Positions 23,578-34,383 of a DNA stretch of 64,000 bases are shown piece after piece. Each line of letters starts with the position of its first letter. Positions within the stretch are counted from its first letter, which is position 1. The translations under genes were made by a program, and so were the position numbers. Origin of the DNA: Ceratodon purpureus (taxonomy: Eukaryota > Streptophyta > Bryopsida > Pseudoditrichales > Ditrichaceae); NCBI GenBank assembly GCA_014871385.1, contig CM026426.1, positions 70,103,287-70,167,286 on the forward strand. Direction: 5' to 3'. A model generated the notes under the pieces. It searched no databases, had not been told where the DNA came from, and was given only the letters and a program-made list of their open reading frames with translations.

Positions 23578-24280
23578 GGAGGGAAGCACAATAAAGTGGA
23601 CCACAAAAGTGCTTAGCTCATTGCCAATTTCAGCTTGTTGTGTAAACACGCTAGAAAGTGGCATCTAAAACTTCTTGATGGGAAATAATGCTTGTGATAC
23701 GGAAAGTAGACTTGATGTACTACAACTTCCGAAATTTGCGTTCGTAGTTGTTGAGTTGAGACACCTCTACGAACACCACAAAGTTGAACAAAGTGAATGC
23801 AGTCATTTGGAAAAGTGACCGTATTACATTGTAGTTTTGACAGAATTCACTTTTGACTTTGTGGGGCCCTTTGTTTGTACATTACGCTTGTAGAAATGAT
23901 CCAGGTGGCCGTGTTTGCAATCTTAGACTGGCGAAAGTATCCCCGGGATGCTTCTAAAACACTATTTTCGGTGAAACTTTTTGTGAGGTTTTTTTCACCG
24001 AACATTGTTTTTAAAATTGGAAAAAGATGCTCTAAAGACAATAGAGGGCCTCAAATGAAGAAATCAAGACTTTGGAAAAGTTCATTTTCATGATTTAGGA
24101 CTAAGGGTCAAATTAAGTTTCAATTAAAGAGGTTTTTTTCATGGAGATGTGTGTAAGATACCTTATGACATCTTAAAAAGTGACTAAAATGCTCAAAATC
24201 AGCTTTAAGCTATAAAAAGCAATTCACTTCCTAGTGATCACATATTGCACTTGGTGGTCCGCTTTATTGTGCTTCACCCC
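23578..24280. mobile_element. Non-autonomous TIR element, short copy (0.7 kb)
   Basis: The left end GGAGGGAAGCACAATAAAG is mirrored at the right end, whose reverse complement starts GGGGTGAAGCACAATAAAG. The similarity continues inward through GTGGACCAC. Interior stretches (about 23930-24260) align with 34000-34360 of the longer element at 32779-34377, for instance the TTTTTTTCACC(G/A)AACAT segment and the CACTTCCTAGTGATCACAT segment. It encodes nothing. The flanks share only TTGT, so the target duplication is unsure. Confidence 0.75.
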
Positions 24281-24417
24281 TTGTGCTCTGTATTATTTTT
24301 TGAGCGCTAAATTCGGTTAATATATTTCCATTGACTTATTCAGCAGTGATTTTTTTTTGTATTCTGTTCAATATATGAGTATACCGTAGTCGAAACTGTA
24401 TGTAACCCTGCATATCC

Positions 24418-24785
24418 AGGCGCGTGCACGAGGACGGGCGCGTACTGGAAGGCGGGCGAGTGCACGGAGACAGGCACGTGCGCTGCGACGGGCGCGTGCA
24501 CGGTCACGGGCGCATGAAGCGTGCTCGCACGTACAGATAACCGGCGCGTGCAGGGTTACGGGCGCGAGCACGCGGGCACGTAGCCTGAGGCGTCGTCCTG
24601 CGCGCCCGATGTGGGCTCAATGGCGCGCACGCGAGCACGAGCGCGCACATGCGGGCACTGGCGCGAGCAGTCTCCCCGGGCGCGTGCAAACGCGGTGAAC
24701 GGGCGCGTGTCGACGGGCGCATGCGGACGGGCGCGTGTGGAGGCCCTGTACGCGCGCGTGTACGCGCTTACAGGCTCGATCAACC
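24418..24785 (-). repeat. GC-rich GGGCGCG-type array upstream of the kinase-like gene
   Basis: Degenerate short repeats of GACGGGCGCGTGNACG. This is the reverse-complement sense of the array at 26730-27050 that lies on the other side of the kinase-like gene, so the gene sits in an inverted pair. The array ends at a TATA box. Its open frames are composition artefacts. Confidence 0.75.
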
Positions 24786-24793
24786 GAGGGGTG

Positions 24794-24802
24794 CATAAAA
24801 GG
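24794..24802 (+). promoter_or_regulatory. TATA box of the kinase-like gene
   Basis: CATAAAAGG lies just after the GC-rich array and about 180 bp before the ATG at 24976. The leader shares TTGGGTGGGGGGAA (24918-24931) with the hAT leader. Confidence 0.5.
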
Positions 24803-24975
24803 CTCCCCTTAACCCTTATTTTCTACTTTTCAAAGTCTCCTCTTCCAGGTGGCTCCTTGTCCTAGCTTGTGACTCCATGAACTCTGCTTGGAACTACATG
24901 AAGTGGGAGCAATCAGATTGGGTGGGGGGAACTTTTGTTTTTTTTTATTTTGGTGTCCAATTCATTATTCCAACT

Positions 24976-26544
24976 ATGTCGGTCTCTCGTGGACCCGAGA
25001 AACGTCCTGCGTACTTAGATCTTGATGCTCCTGTAGATGAGGTGGTGGCAACCTCCACAGCACCATCTCATACAGGCTCAAACCCGTCATCGAGCTCATC
25101 GGGAAAGAAGAACCGAAAACGGGCGAGTGAGAAGGACCAGGACTACCCACCTCCTCAGTACCAGGACTTCGTTCGTGAGCTAACATTGGAGTGGTACTGA
25201 TGTCGGAAACGGGAGGCGATTACCCGTACATACGTTGACAAGGGGGAGTTGGGATTTAAGGCATTAAAGTGGCAGTTGGAAGAGTATTTGTGGAATAAGC
25301 TGCAGAGTTCCGAGAGATATAATGATTGTATTCATTACTTTCATTTCCCTAAGTGGATGGAGCAACAAATAATAGCAAACAGTACGAACATTGTGCATGT
25401 GTTTCAGTGTGTCAACAAAAAGCTGACGGAGGGCTATTCGCAGGCGCAGAAAGAGGAGATAGAGAAGCTCAAATATGTCCAAGATTCGTGCACGAGATTC
25501 TCTAGTAATAGGACGAGGGTGAGGCCATGGCTTGAAGCTGAAGTGAAAAGCGCAATGGATAAATACTTGTGGAGAGCAGTGGTCACGGTCCCAAGGAACG
25601 TCAAGGTGGATCCGCTGTCAGGCACAAATGAAGGCGGGTATGGTAAAGTCTGAAAATTACGTATTGTTGGCATGGAAACCATACCTCAGACTTGTGTCTT
25701 TGCGGGGAAGATGTCCAAGGCTCCTGACGAGACCCAGAAGCGGTACGAGACATCAATAGAAGCCATGGTTTGCAGGATTGACCATCCCGGCGTTATTAAG
25801 TTTTTTGCGGTCAATGACTGGACTATGGAAGCCTACACGCTTTGGTGGAATGGGGATTGCATCCAGAATTTTTTGAGCAAGCAGAATTCAACTGTTTTGG
25901 AGGGTATTGAGAACCGTAACATCGACAAGCAGACAGATCAGCCCATGGGGACACTTGAACGTGTTCATGCCTTCCGCACCCATAGGGCCAAGCTAGCTTG
26001 GGCATTGATCTGTATTATGGACCGGGTCTATAAGGGGTATTTGCAGCATAATGACATCTCCCCGGGAAATGTCTTGCTTCACTTCCCAGAGGATGAAGTG
26101 AGCCAAGTTTATATAGGAGTATGCGATTGGGGCATTGCAAGTCGCACTTGTGAGACAACTCCTTCAAGGTACGGTTACCCAACTGCAGCGGCGCGTAAGG
26201 CTGTCTTCAATAAACGTGGTAATTTTGTCGCTCCGGAGTTGTGGTACACTTATGGTAAGCCAAATTTGGAGACCTCATTGGAAACTCTAAGGAGGAGACA
26301 TCTATATACGCAGGCTGCCGATGCGTACTCGGTTGGAGTGGTAGCAAATACGATTTGGGATAACGAGGACGACATCAACCTTTTCAAGGATACACCGGGG
26401 AAGGCTAGATTTGCGATGGCGTTGAAGGAGCTCACAAATCCCGATCCCAAGAGCCGCTCCACCTTGCAGTTGGTCCACGCTACTCTAACAGCCCCTCCCT
26501 ACAATTTCCAGATCCCAGAGTGTTGTTATCGCAAACATATTTAG
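24976..26544 (+). pseudogene. Diverged protein-kinase-like gene with two in-frame TGA codons
   Basis: One reading frame from ATG 24976 (MSVSRGPEKRPAYLDLD) to the stop at 26542-26544, broken only by TGA at 25198 and 25651. Kinase landmarks: glycine loop GTNEGGYGKV just before the second TGA; beta-3 lysine in VFAGKMSK; catalytic loop LQHNDISPGNVLL, with HND in place of HRD; CDWGIAS, with DWG in place of DFG; and FVAPELWY as the APE motif. The catalytic Asp, the loop Asn and the metal-binding Asp are present, so activity of an intact relative is possible. An earlier ATG at 24877 lies upstream of the leader motif shared with the hAT gene, so I prefer 24976. Both stops fit CGA-to-TGA mutation. The gene is bounded by inverted GC-rich arrays, which suggests mobile cargo or an unusual element gene. 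Confidence 0.75.
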
Positions 26545-26729
26545 AAGTACGCAAGTAGTGACCACAATGTGGTATTCCGAGTTCTCCATAGGAGGGGACA
26601 TTTTGTGTAAGTGGTTTACTGCCACAATTTTGCAATACTTTTCAATAAACATTGCACTTCCCAATTGCCCTCTTCTGAAATACATGCCCTCTCTTGTGAT
26701 TTTGCCGGATGTCGCTCTTTCCCTACTAA

Positions 26730-27050
26730 CCTGCAGCGCTCGCGCCCGACCGCCAGCGCCCGATGCAGCGCACTCGCCCATACGCACGCGCCCAATATTG
26801 TGCGCGCCCGATCCAGGCTCGCGCCCACATGACCGCGCCCGATAAGTGTGCTCGCAATTGTCAACTGGATCGCGCCCGTAGCGACGCTCGCACCCGTTTG
26901 CACGCGCACGCGCGCGACCAAAACGACGCACGCGCCCTCGCTCTCCCGCACTCCTGCGCGCGCCCGTGACATCGCGTTTGCGCGGATGCTCGGGCCCGTC
27001 GTGCTGCTCGCGCCCGTAATCGCGCTCGCGCCCGCACTGATTCAGCGCTA
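26730..27050 (+). repeat. GC-rich CGCGCCCG-type array downstream of the kinase-like gene
   Basis: Repeats of GCGCCCGAT and CGCGCCCGTNNC, opposite in sense to 24418-24785. The array is flanked on the right by GTAAATTCGTTTACCC. Together the two arrays bracket 1.9 kb containing only the kinase-like gene. Confidence 0.75.
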
Positions 27051-27268
27051 GGTAAATTCGTTTACCCTTACCGTGAGTCAACTGGTCAACGCCCTTATGT
27101 GACGGACACGGGGGTGTCTCTTGTGACCATGACGGACTAACAGACTAACGGACGGTCGGTCTACTATGACAACCATGGATACGCGCGCGGATGTGACGAC
27201 GGGCGCCACTCATGGTAAACAGTAGTAAACTGTGAGGACAGTAATTTTGCTCGCGCGAGGGAGCCCGT
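27051..27268. other. Spacer with GACGGAC-type short repeats
   Basis: Contains several GACGGAC and GACGGGC words and, at its end, the GC-rich motif CTCGCGCGAGGGAG. There is no gene. It could be the end region of an element carrying the minus-strand ORF to its right. Confidence 0.35.
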
Positions 27269-27649
27269 TCAATAATCGTTTGTCCGATAACCGTCTGTCA
27301 CATCCGTCACGTGACTACACGACAATTTTTGGCCCGTCCGTCTATTATGACAACTCTGCCTCTGATACTCCGAACCCCTTTCAGCAATCAGTACCTTAAC
27401 AGTGTACGCAAGCTCGCGGGCATCTCTAGCTACTGCCATCCCGAAATTAGATGAGTCAGATACTGAATCTGTAAACCCAAAACTTTTAGACCGTGACGAC
27501 GATTGTAAAGAACATGCACTTTCAAAGCGCGCTTCTTGCAACCTTCGACTCTTTGCTCTTTTCTTTCTACTCCTCTCCCTATCACGTTTGATCCGAAGCT
27601 CTTCTAATTTCTCCTCACGCTTCATCCACTTAGACCTAGATTGGGCCAT
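27269..27649 (-). CDS. Small basic hypothetical protein, 126 residues
   Basis: The ATG at 27649 opens a frame that begins with a strongly basic, probably helical stretch (KWMKREEKLEELRIKRDRER, then SRKKRAKSRR), followed by a Ser-rich segment. The last 30 or so codons run into the GACGGAC-type repeats and look non-coding, so the true exon may end earlier at a splice site. I recognise no family. It may be the first exon of a transposon gene. Confidence 0.35.
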   Translation of the reverse strand: MAQSRSKWMKREEKLEELRIKRDRERSRKKRAKSRRLQEARFESACSLQSSSRSKSFGFTDSVSDSSNFGMAVARDARELAYTVKVLIAERGSEYQRQSCHNRRTGQKLSCSHVTDVTDGYRTNDY

Positions 27650-28754
27650 GTCGACAAAACCCTAACTACATTCACAAGAAATCTCATTCCCGCATTGTGA
27701 AGTCTGCATGGAGATCGAGGCACGCAATTCGAGAGCACCGAGAGGTGCAAGACAACTTCCCTATTGTTGATCTACTCTTGATCGTGTGGAGGTTGGGCAA
27801 TCGGAATTCAGTGTACAGCTTGCAGCAGCAAGACTGCAGTAGTTCAGCGTACAACAGAGGGCGCAAAGATCTACACCTACCCAGAAATTGCTGAAAACCC
27901 TACAGATTCTCTCGTATATTCTCTAGAAACCCTGAAGATGCTCTGTAAACCCTACTGATATGCAAACCCTACAAATAATTTTGAATTATTTATTTATCTA
28001 AAATTGATATGCAGGCCGCTAAAAAATAACTAAATCTGTAATGTTCAATAACTTCTTGTATTCTAATGAAAAGAAATACTAGTCCTATGTTTGGATTAAA
28101 AAATAAAACCCCCCTTTAATTTGTACGCATTTTCTATTAATATATGCTAAATATTCCTTAATCTTTCAAACCTATATTATAAATTTGACTTGAATATTTC
28201 CTTGCACTTAGGCCTTCCTTTTTTCTATAAAAGTCTCCAATAGAGTTTTATTCAAATCAACTTCGCAGATAATTTAAAACCATTTTAGAGGTTTTAATGA
28301 AATGTATATAATTGCCCTCTCATCTTCTATATTTGATTCTTTTCTTTCTATATTTACTTTGTAAGTCCCTTTTAGTTTTATCTTGACTTCCCTCATATTT
28401 TTAATTCTCATTTTCCTTACTTTGTCGTCACCATTTTGCTTTAATTTTAATTTCCTTCTATTTTATTTTGTCTTTACTTTTCTTTAATTCTAATAATTCC
28501 ACTTTTCCCTATTTTTTAAATTCCATTATATTTTCGTTTACTATCTCCTTTCTTTTATTATCTATTTCCGTCTCTTTTACTCACTAATTACTGATTTTTA
28601 ATTAATAATAGAAAACAGAAATCAGATTATCTTTTTTGTTTCTTTTATTTTTAATTTCTAATTCTTTTATTTAAAATGTCAAAAGCATATTTAAACATGT
28701 AGTTACAAATAATATTAATAAACACGTTGTGGTTAAAATAAAACGGCATATAAT

Positions 28755-29185
28755 GGGAAAAAAATATTCAGTATCGTGGGCTCTTAATTGTATAAAAAAA
28801 AGGAAATTGGTCAATTAATTATTCAATAAAATGGAATTTTATTTGTTAAAAAAATAATATTCAATAATTTTTGGTTTTAATTGTATAAAAAAAAAGTGAA
28901 TTGGACAATTAATTATTCAATAATATGGACTTTTATTTGTAAAAAAATAATATTCCATAAAGTGGGTTTTTAATTGTGTAAAAGAACCTGGAATTGCACA
29001 ATTAATTATTCAATAAAATGGGCTTTTATTTGTAAAAAAATTATATTCAATAAAATGAGCTTTTATTTGTAAAAAAATTATATTCAATAAAATGGGCTTT
29101 TAATTGTAAAAAATTAAAATATTCAATACAATGGGTCTTCTAATTGTAATAAAGAACCGGGAATTGGACAATTAATCAAAATAGA
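28755..29185. repeat. AT-rich degenerate tandem repeats
   Basis: Units built on ATTCAATAAAATGGGCTTTT and (T/A)ATTTGTAAAAAAAT recur about ten times. Longer units add GAATTGGACAATTAATTATT. The spacing is roughly 40 bp for the short unit and about 110 bp for the long one. No coding content. Confidence 0.75.
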
Positions 29186-29256
29186 GCATTTAAACACTTA
29201 AATTAAAGATTTCAAAATAATCAAAACAGAAATTAAAGTCTTGATATCGTTATCAG

Positions 29257-29379
29257 TCTGTCAAGAATGCCATAGCCAAGATGTCCGAGCACGTGACTGA
29301 GATGGAGGTTGCTTCTTCCGATTCAGAGGCACTCTCTTATTTGAGAAGGAAAATCACCAACAACGAAGCCACTTGCTGA
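29257..29379 (+). pseudogene. Isolated exon-like fragment, 40 codons plus stop
   Basis: Within AT-rich DNA, an acceptor-like TTATCAG at 29250-29256 is followed by 40 open codons with balanced, gene-like composition (SVKNAIAKMSEHVTEMEVAS, then DSEALSYLRRKITNNEATC) and TGA. The change in composition against the flanks is abrupt, as expected for a captured or leftover 3' exon. I do not recognise the parent protein. Confidence 0.35.
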
Positions 29380-31200
29380 TAGTTTCAAGTCTTGATACCG
29401 TTACGGAGAATTCGGTGAACCAATTGATCGCTCAATGCACATCATTGAGTATTTAAGATTGATAAATATGCATGATACTACTTCTTGCCGCTTATATATT
29501 TATGAAATACTTAAAATTAGGATCTTTAGGACTTACATTACTACACTTCATTGCTTTTTTTATTGCACTGTAGTGCTTTTTAATCGCACTTCACTGCTTT
29601 TTTATCGCTTAAAACTTAAAAACTTAAAAAATTCTATAATATTAGAACTAAGAAGTTGATTTTAGTGCACAACATAAAAAATTTTAAGATAATCAACTAT
29701 CATATTTAAAAATAATCAATTAAGAGGAAAATTGATTAAAAGTTCAATTGTTTAGAAATCTTACAATTAGAATAGAAAAAAAATAATAAAAGATTAAAAA
29801 GACTAGGATAAAATGACTAATAGACTAGGATAAACTAGACAACTAGAGTATGCAGTAATTCCAAGGGTATAGTATGCAAATCTACAGAGCCTCACCGTCC
29901 CCAGTTCTGCCTAAGAGTATACAGCCCCACATGAGGCATTCAAACCTTCCAATGTACAAAGTGCGAGTGCACGTTTTTTTATCCTATACTGTTATGGATA
30001 CCGTTATGCACACAAAGACGTAGATCACACAGTCTCTCCATGTCCATGCACTTATATGTGTTTGATCAAATTTAATCCTTATCTCTGGCAATATACACTA
30101 GCTTATACATCAGACATTTTAATGCACAAGATAGAAAATTATCAACATAATTCAACGGCAAATTAACAAAGATCCATTTTAGATGCAGGATTAAATTAAA
30201 AAGCATCAAATATTGTTGGACAATAAATAGCTTGAAAAGCATCAAATGTTATTTAAACATGTCAAAAGCATGTTTAAACATTAATCACTAAAAAACATTA
30301 AAAAATGTTTATACGATAAAATAAAATGACTTACAATGGAAATCTTAAAATAAAAGGACTTACAATGGAACCTTAAAATCCAATTTAATCTATTGAATAA
30401 AGAATTTTTAATGTTTAAATATGCTATTGAATAGTGCATTATTAAATATTTTTAATTATTTGCATAATTTAAAGTCCTTACAGGTTATTTAAAAGTTACA
30501 AAATCATGTTTTAAAATTATCCACTATATAATATTAAAAATCATGTAAAGTTTGAAATAAAAGAATAATCTGTATTTAAAAATAATCTTAGTAGTAAACA
30601 AAAACAAAAATAAATCATTTAAGAAATGAGTTTAATATTAAAAAATGCTTAAAAGGGTGTCCATACAGTAAAATGAAATTTAAAAATGTCCTAAAAAGAA
30701 ATAATTATCAAAAGCATCAAAGGTTGTTTAAAATTGCCAAAAGCATGATTAAAAATTTATCACAGAATAATATTTATAAACGCGTGGAGGTTAAAATAAA
30801 AGAATGATCTTCAAAAATTTATATTCTTACTTGTTAAAGAAAAAAAACAATCATTTGAGTATTTGAAAAGAATGTTGAAAAATGTTGCCCGATATTGATT
30901 TTATTTTTAAATTCATGAATTTTCATTTTTTAATTTCTATCTTATACTATCGATTTTTGTCTCCTTTATTTTTGATTACTACTTCTTTTATTCTTAATTT
31001 CCCTTTTTTAATAATAAAATAGAAAAACCCTCCACAATACCCACAACCGTCCATAATACCCACAACCCTCTGCAATACCCTCACGGTTTTCTCTCACTTT
31101 TTAATCGTTTCTATTTTATTTTCTATTTCCTTTTATTTTATTTTTTATCTTATTTTTAATTTTCTTCTTATAATAATAAAAAACCCTAGAGATTCTTTAG

Positions 31201-32778
31201 AGATTCCCCAAAGATGCCAACGAAAATCTAGAGATTCCAATGAAAACCTACAGATTTTGACGAAATCTTGTAAATGCAAACGAGGTCCAACCAGGGGTGA
31301 TGTTGAATTCTCTTTCAAGAAACCTGCACATGTCTAACCAGGGGACATATGGTAAAGCAAACCCGCTGGCTTGACATCTTGTGTCCTTGAGCGGCAAAGA
31401 TCCGGCCAATATTTGAATGCGAAAATCTCTCCAATTAGGGATCAACATCCCAAACTCTAGCACCCTACACCCCAATCATCGCCCCCGTGGACCCCGTCAC
31501 GCTCCTGTAGACCCCGTCACGCCCTCATAGACCCCATCAGCGCCCCCTGGACACCCCCTAGATATTAATTAATGAAATTTAGAGTGGTTTGCATTTTTGG
31601 AGACATAGTATTTCAATGAATGAACCTTGACAATGTATTGCTGATTTTTGATTAATCCTAGAATCTCCAATTATCATCCAACAAGGAAGAATATGTAGGA
31701 GGTCCTAGGGATCGTTGTACAACGTCTCAAGAAGGCGCGCATACATGGAGGTTCCCACGAGTCCACGCGCTTCTATACCCACCGGTGGCTAAAACAAAGA
31801 CTCATTATTCCTCCAATAAATTGGCCCACAGAAAATTTAATGGTGGGAGCACTACCTTCCTCCCTTGAAGGTTGGCATAGAAACTCACAAAATTTCAAAG
31901 AAGCATGAGGGAATTTCAAATGTGCTACAGCTGGCATAAGTTTGTCATTTTACCTCCACCTATGCGCCGATGCCCAAAGAATCTCTGCAACAAATTTGTT
32001 TTGAGATTCACTGCGATGATTTGTACGGGATTTGATCCATTAACCTTCATTCCCTCAACAAATGAGTTCGTCAATGTGCACTTGTAGGAATCATGTTTCT
32101 ATCTTCCAATGACGCCATGCCATGGTGTAGACCTTCTCATTTGATGTCGAAATATGTGGCACACCACCTCTTCTATTGAGCTCATGAACAATGGTGTTTT
32201 TGAACCTTTTTCGCTCCATCTAGTGTAGAAGGCTAACCATAGAGTTAATGTTCTTTGCCTTTTTCTATCCTAAGAAGACCTAGGGGATCTCGTCCTTTTT
32301 GAGATGTCTCCGGTCATCCACGCCCCCAAGAATTTTCCTGCTCAACTCCAAAAGTGAAGTTGGTCCAACATTGTGCAAGGTTTTGAACATGTAGACGAAG
32401 AGCGTTGCGTTGGCATAGGACTTTCTTGTCCACTTCTTTCCATTCCTTTGTAAGTGTTAAATATCGGGATCTTTCAATCCCCTTGTATCATAGAGGGAGA
32501 GAATTGTCACCACCAGCTCTCATACTATTTCGAGCAATGTGCTAATCATCAACTCACCCTGGAACGTGGACTATTTCTTTGTTTTCTTCATTGCATACTT
32601 TGAGTTGAAAATGAAAGCAACCTTGCTTGGGGGGGGACACTTCTTGTATATTTGGAGACCTATGTGCGGCAGTGGGGAATTTTTAAAGGGGCTATTTACC
32701 TCATATAAAGCATTTAAAGGACCCTTATTATTACAGATAGCAAAAAAAAATACCCATATTATCATATCTATTATTACT
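31201..32778. other. Region without a recognised gene; possible minus-strand coding relic
   Basis: The 31470-31560 part repeats GACCCCGTCACGC and related words. On the minus strand at about 32300-32480 a short protein-like stretch (KEWKEVDKKVLCQRNALRLH) is followed by several stops. This may be a decayed gene, but I cannot name it. Confidence 0.3.
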
Positions 32779-34377
32779 GGAGAAGCACAAAAAAGTGAAC
32801 CAAAAAAGTGCTTAAATTTTTGTAACTTTCAATCCTTTTGTTGAAATTGCACAAAAGTGATGGAAAGATGTAATTGAAGTCAATTTGTTTCGCTTATATA
32901 AATTCTCAACTTTTTTTTCTACAACTTGGAAAAGTTTTGTGCAAAATAGACACTTAAAACTTATTGTATGAGGGCTTCAAATCCAAGCAAAGTGAATGCA
33001 GTCATTTGAAAAAATGGCTAGAATATAATAAAAAACTATCTAAAAATCACTTTTGATAAAGTAGTGCCCTTTGTATTTTTAAGAGGTCTTCTAAAATAGT
33101 CAATTCGTATACCGTAGCTTACTAGCAGATTTGGCAGAAATTAATCCTAAAAATTAATGCCTAAATTTTTTGGAAATTATGGGCAACTTCTGCCTAATAT
33201 TATGAAATTTAAAATTCATCATTGCCTAAAATTGAGAATAATCTACTCCTCAGAAGATCATATTTGACTTTGAAGCTTTGAATGATTGAGGAGGGGGAGA
33301 AGGTGCTCCTTTTGTAATCAAGCCCACTTACACTACTCCACAAAGAATATGGGTTAAGAAGTAGCAAGACTGTAGGTGGGGTTTTTGGAATGTGTTGTAC
33401 ACAGATTTTTGGAGTGTGATTGAGCATAGAAGATGAAGTTATATGAAAATGTGATGGACTAAGAAAAGTCGAGTAACCAAGCCTTCTTCCATCTCCAACA
33501 AGTTTTATGTCAGAAATTTTTTTTATGCAAAAGATATGGACAAAACAGCACGTAAAGGTCCATGCATCAAAATGTGTTCCAAATAGTTTTTAAAAGCTCA
33601 TTTGTGCATAGAAAATCAACTTTTTCGAAAATATTTTGGTCTAAGAAAAGCTTTTAAATCATGCTATCTTTCAACTCCAACAAATTTTGTGTCATTTGGA
33701 GACTTTTTGCAAAAGCTATGCTTGTTATTAAAATGAAGTTGTTTCAACTCAAAGTTCACAAATCCCACATGCATTGTTGAATACAACTCCATTCCTTGTG
33801 TATAAGTAACTGAGCATTCTCAGCCATTGACGTTGGATGCGTGCCTAATTCATATTCATTTAAGATTCAAAAGTGCCTAACTTTTTGGATATCATTATTT
33901 GAAATGCCTAACCATTTTTTGCACTTTAATTAATTATTAGGCAAACAAGTGCCGAAGCTGCTAGTAAACTACGGTATACATTAATTGGTTTAAGGTTCCA
34001 AAAGTACTGCAAGGATGTATGTTTAGAAGGTCACTTCTGCGGTTTTTTTGTGAGTTTTTTTTCACCAAACATAATCTTTTAAATTTGAAAAAACATCCTC
34101 TAAAGGCAATTGAGGGCACCAAATGAAGAAAATAAGTTCTGAAAAGATCATTTAATGATTTAGAACTAGTGGTCAAATGAAGATTCAATTAAAGATGTTT
34201 TTTTTATGAAGATGTCTGCGTGATACCTTACGACACCTTAGGAAGTGATTAAAATGCTTAAAAACCACACTAAAATGCTCAAAATCAACTCTGAGCTTTG
34301 AAAAACAGCACACTTCATATTCACTTCCTAGTGATCACATGTTGCACTTTGTTGTCCACTTTATTTTGCTCTCCTCC
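32779..34377. mobile_element. Non-autonomous TIR element, long copy (1.6 kb), with 6-bp flanking repeat
   Basis: The left terminus GGAGAAGCACAAAAAAGTG is mirrored by the right terminus, whose reverse complement starts GGAGGAGAGCAAAATAAAGTG. ATTACT lies directly outside both ends (32773-32778 and 34378-34383), a good target-site duplication. The interior shares long stretches with the 0.7-kb element at 23578-24280, so that copy is an internally deleted relative. Inside I see only AT-rich non-coding DNA. A 6-bp duplication does not point clearly to one superfamily. Confidence 0.8.
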
Positions 34378-34383
34378 ATTACT

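Larger units (their letters stand above)
27950..31200. other. AT-rich intergenic region
   Basis: Long A/T-dominated sequence with dispersed TTTTATTT and AATTAA words and no extended open frame on either strand. It contains the tandem repeats at 28755-29185 and the short exon-like island at 29257-29379, listed separately. Confidence 0.7.

Noticed and set aside
19430..24785. The arrays at 19430 and 24418 as the two ends of one hAT element
   Set aside because: They are in inverted orientation, but the second array abuts the kinase TATA box and pairs equally well with the array at 26730. No terminal repeat or 8-bp duplication was found to decide.
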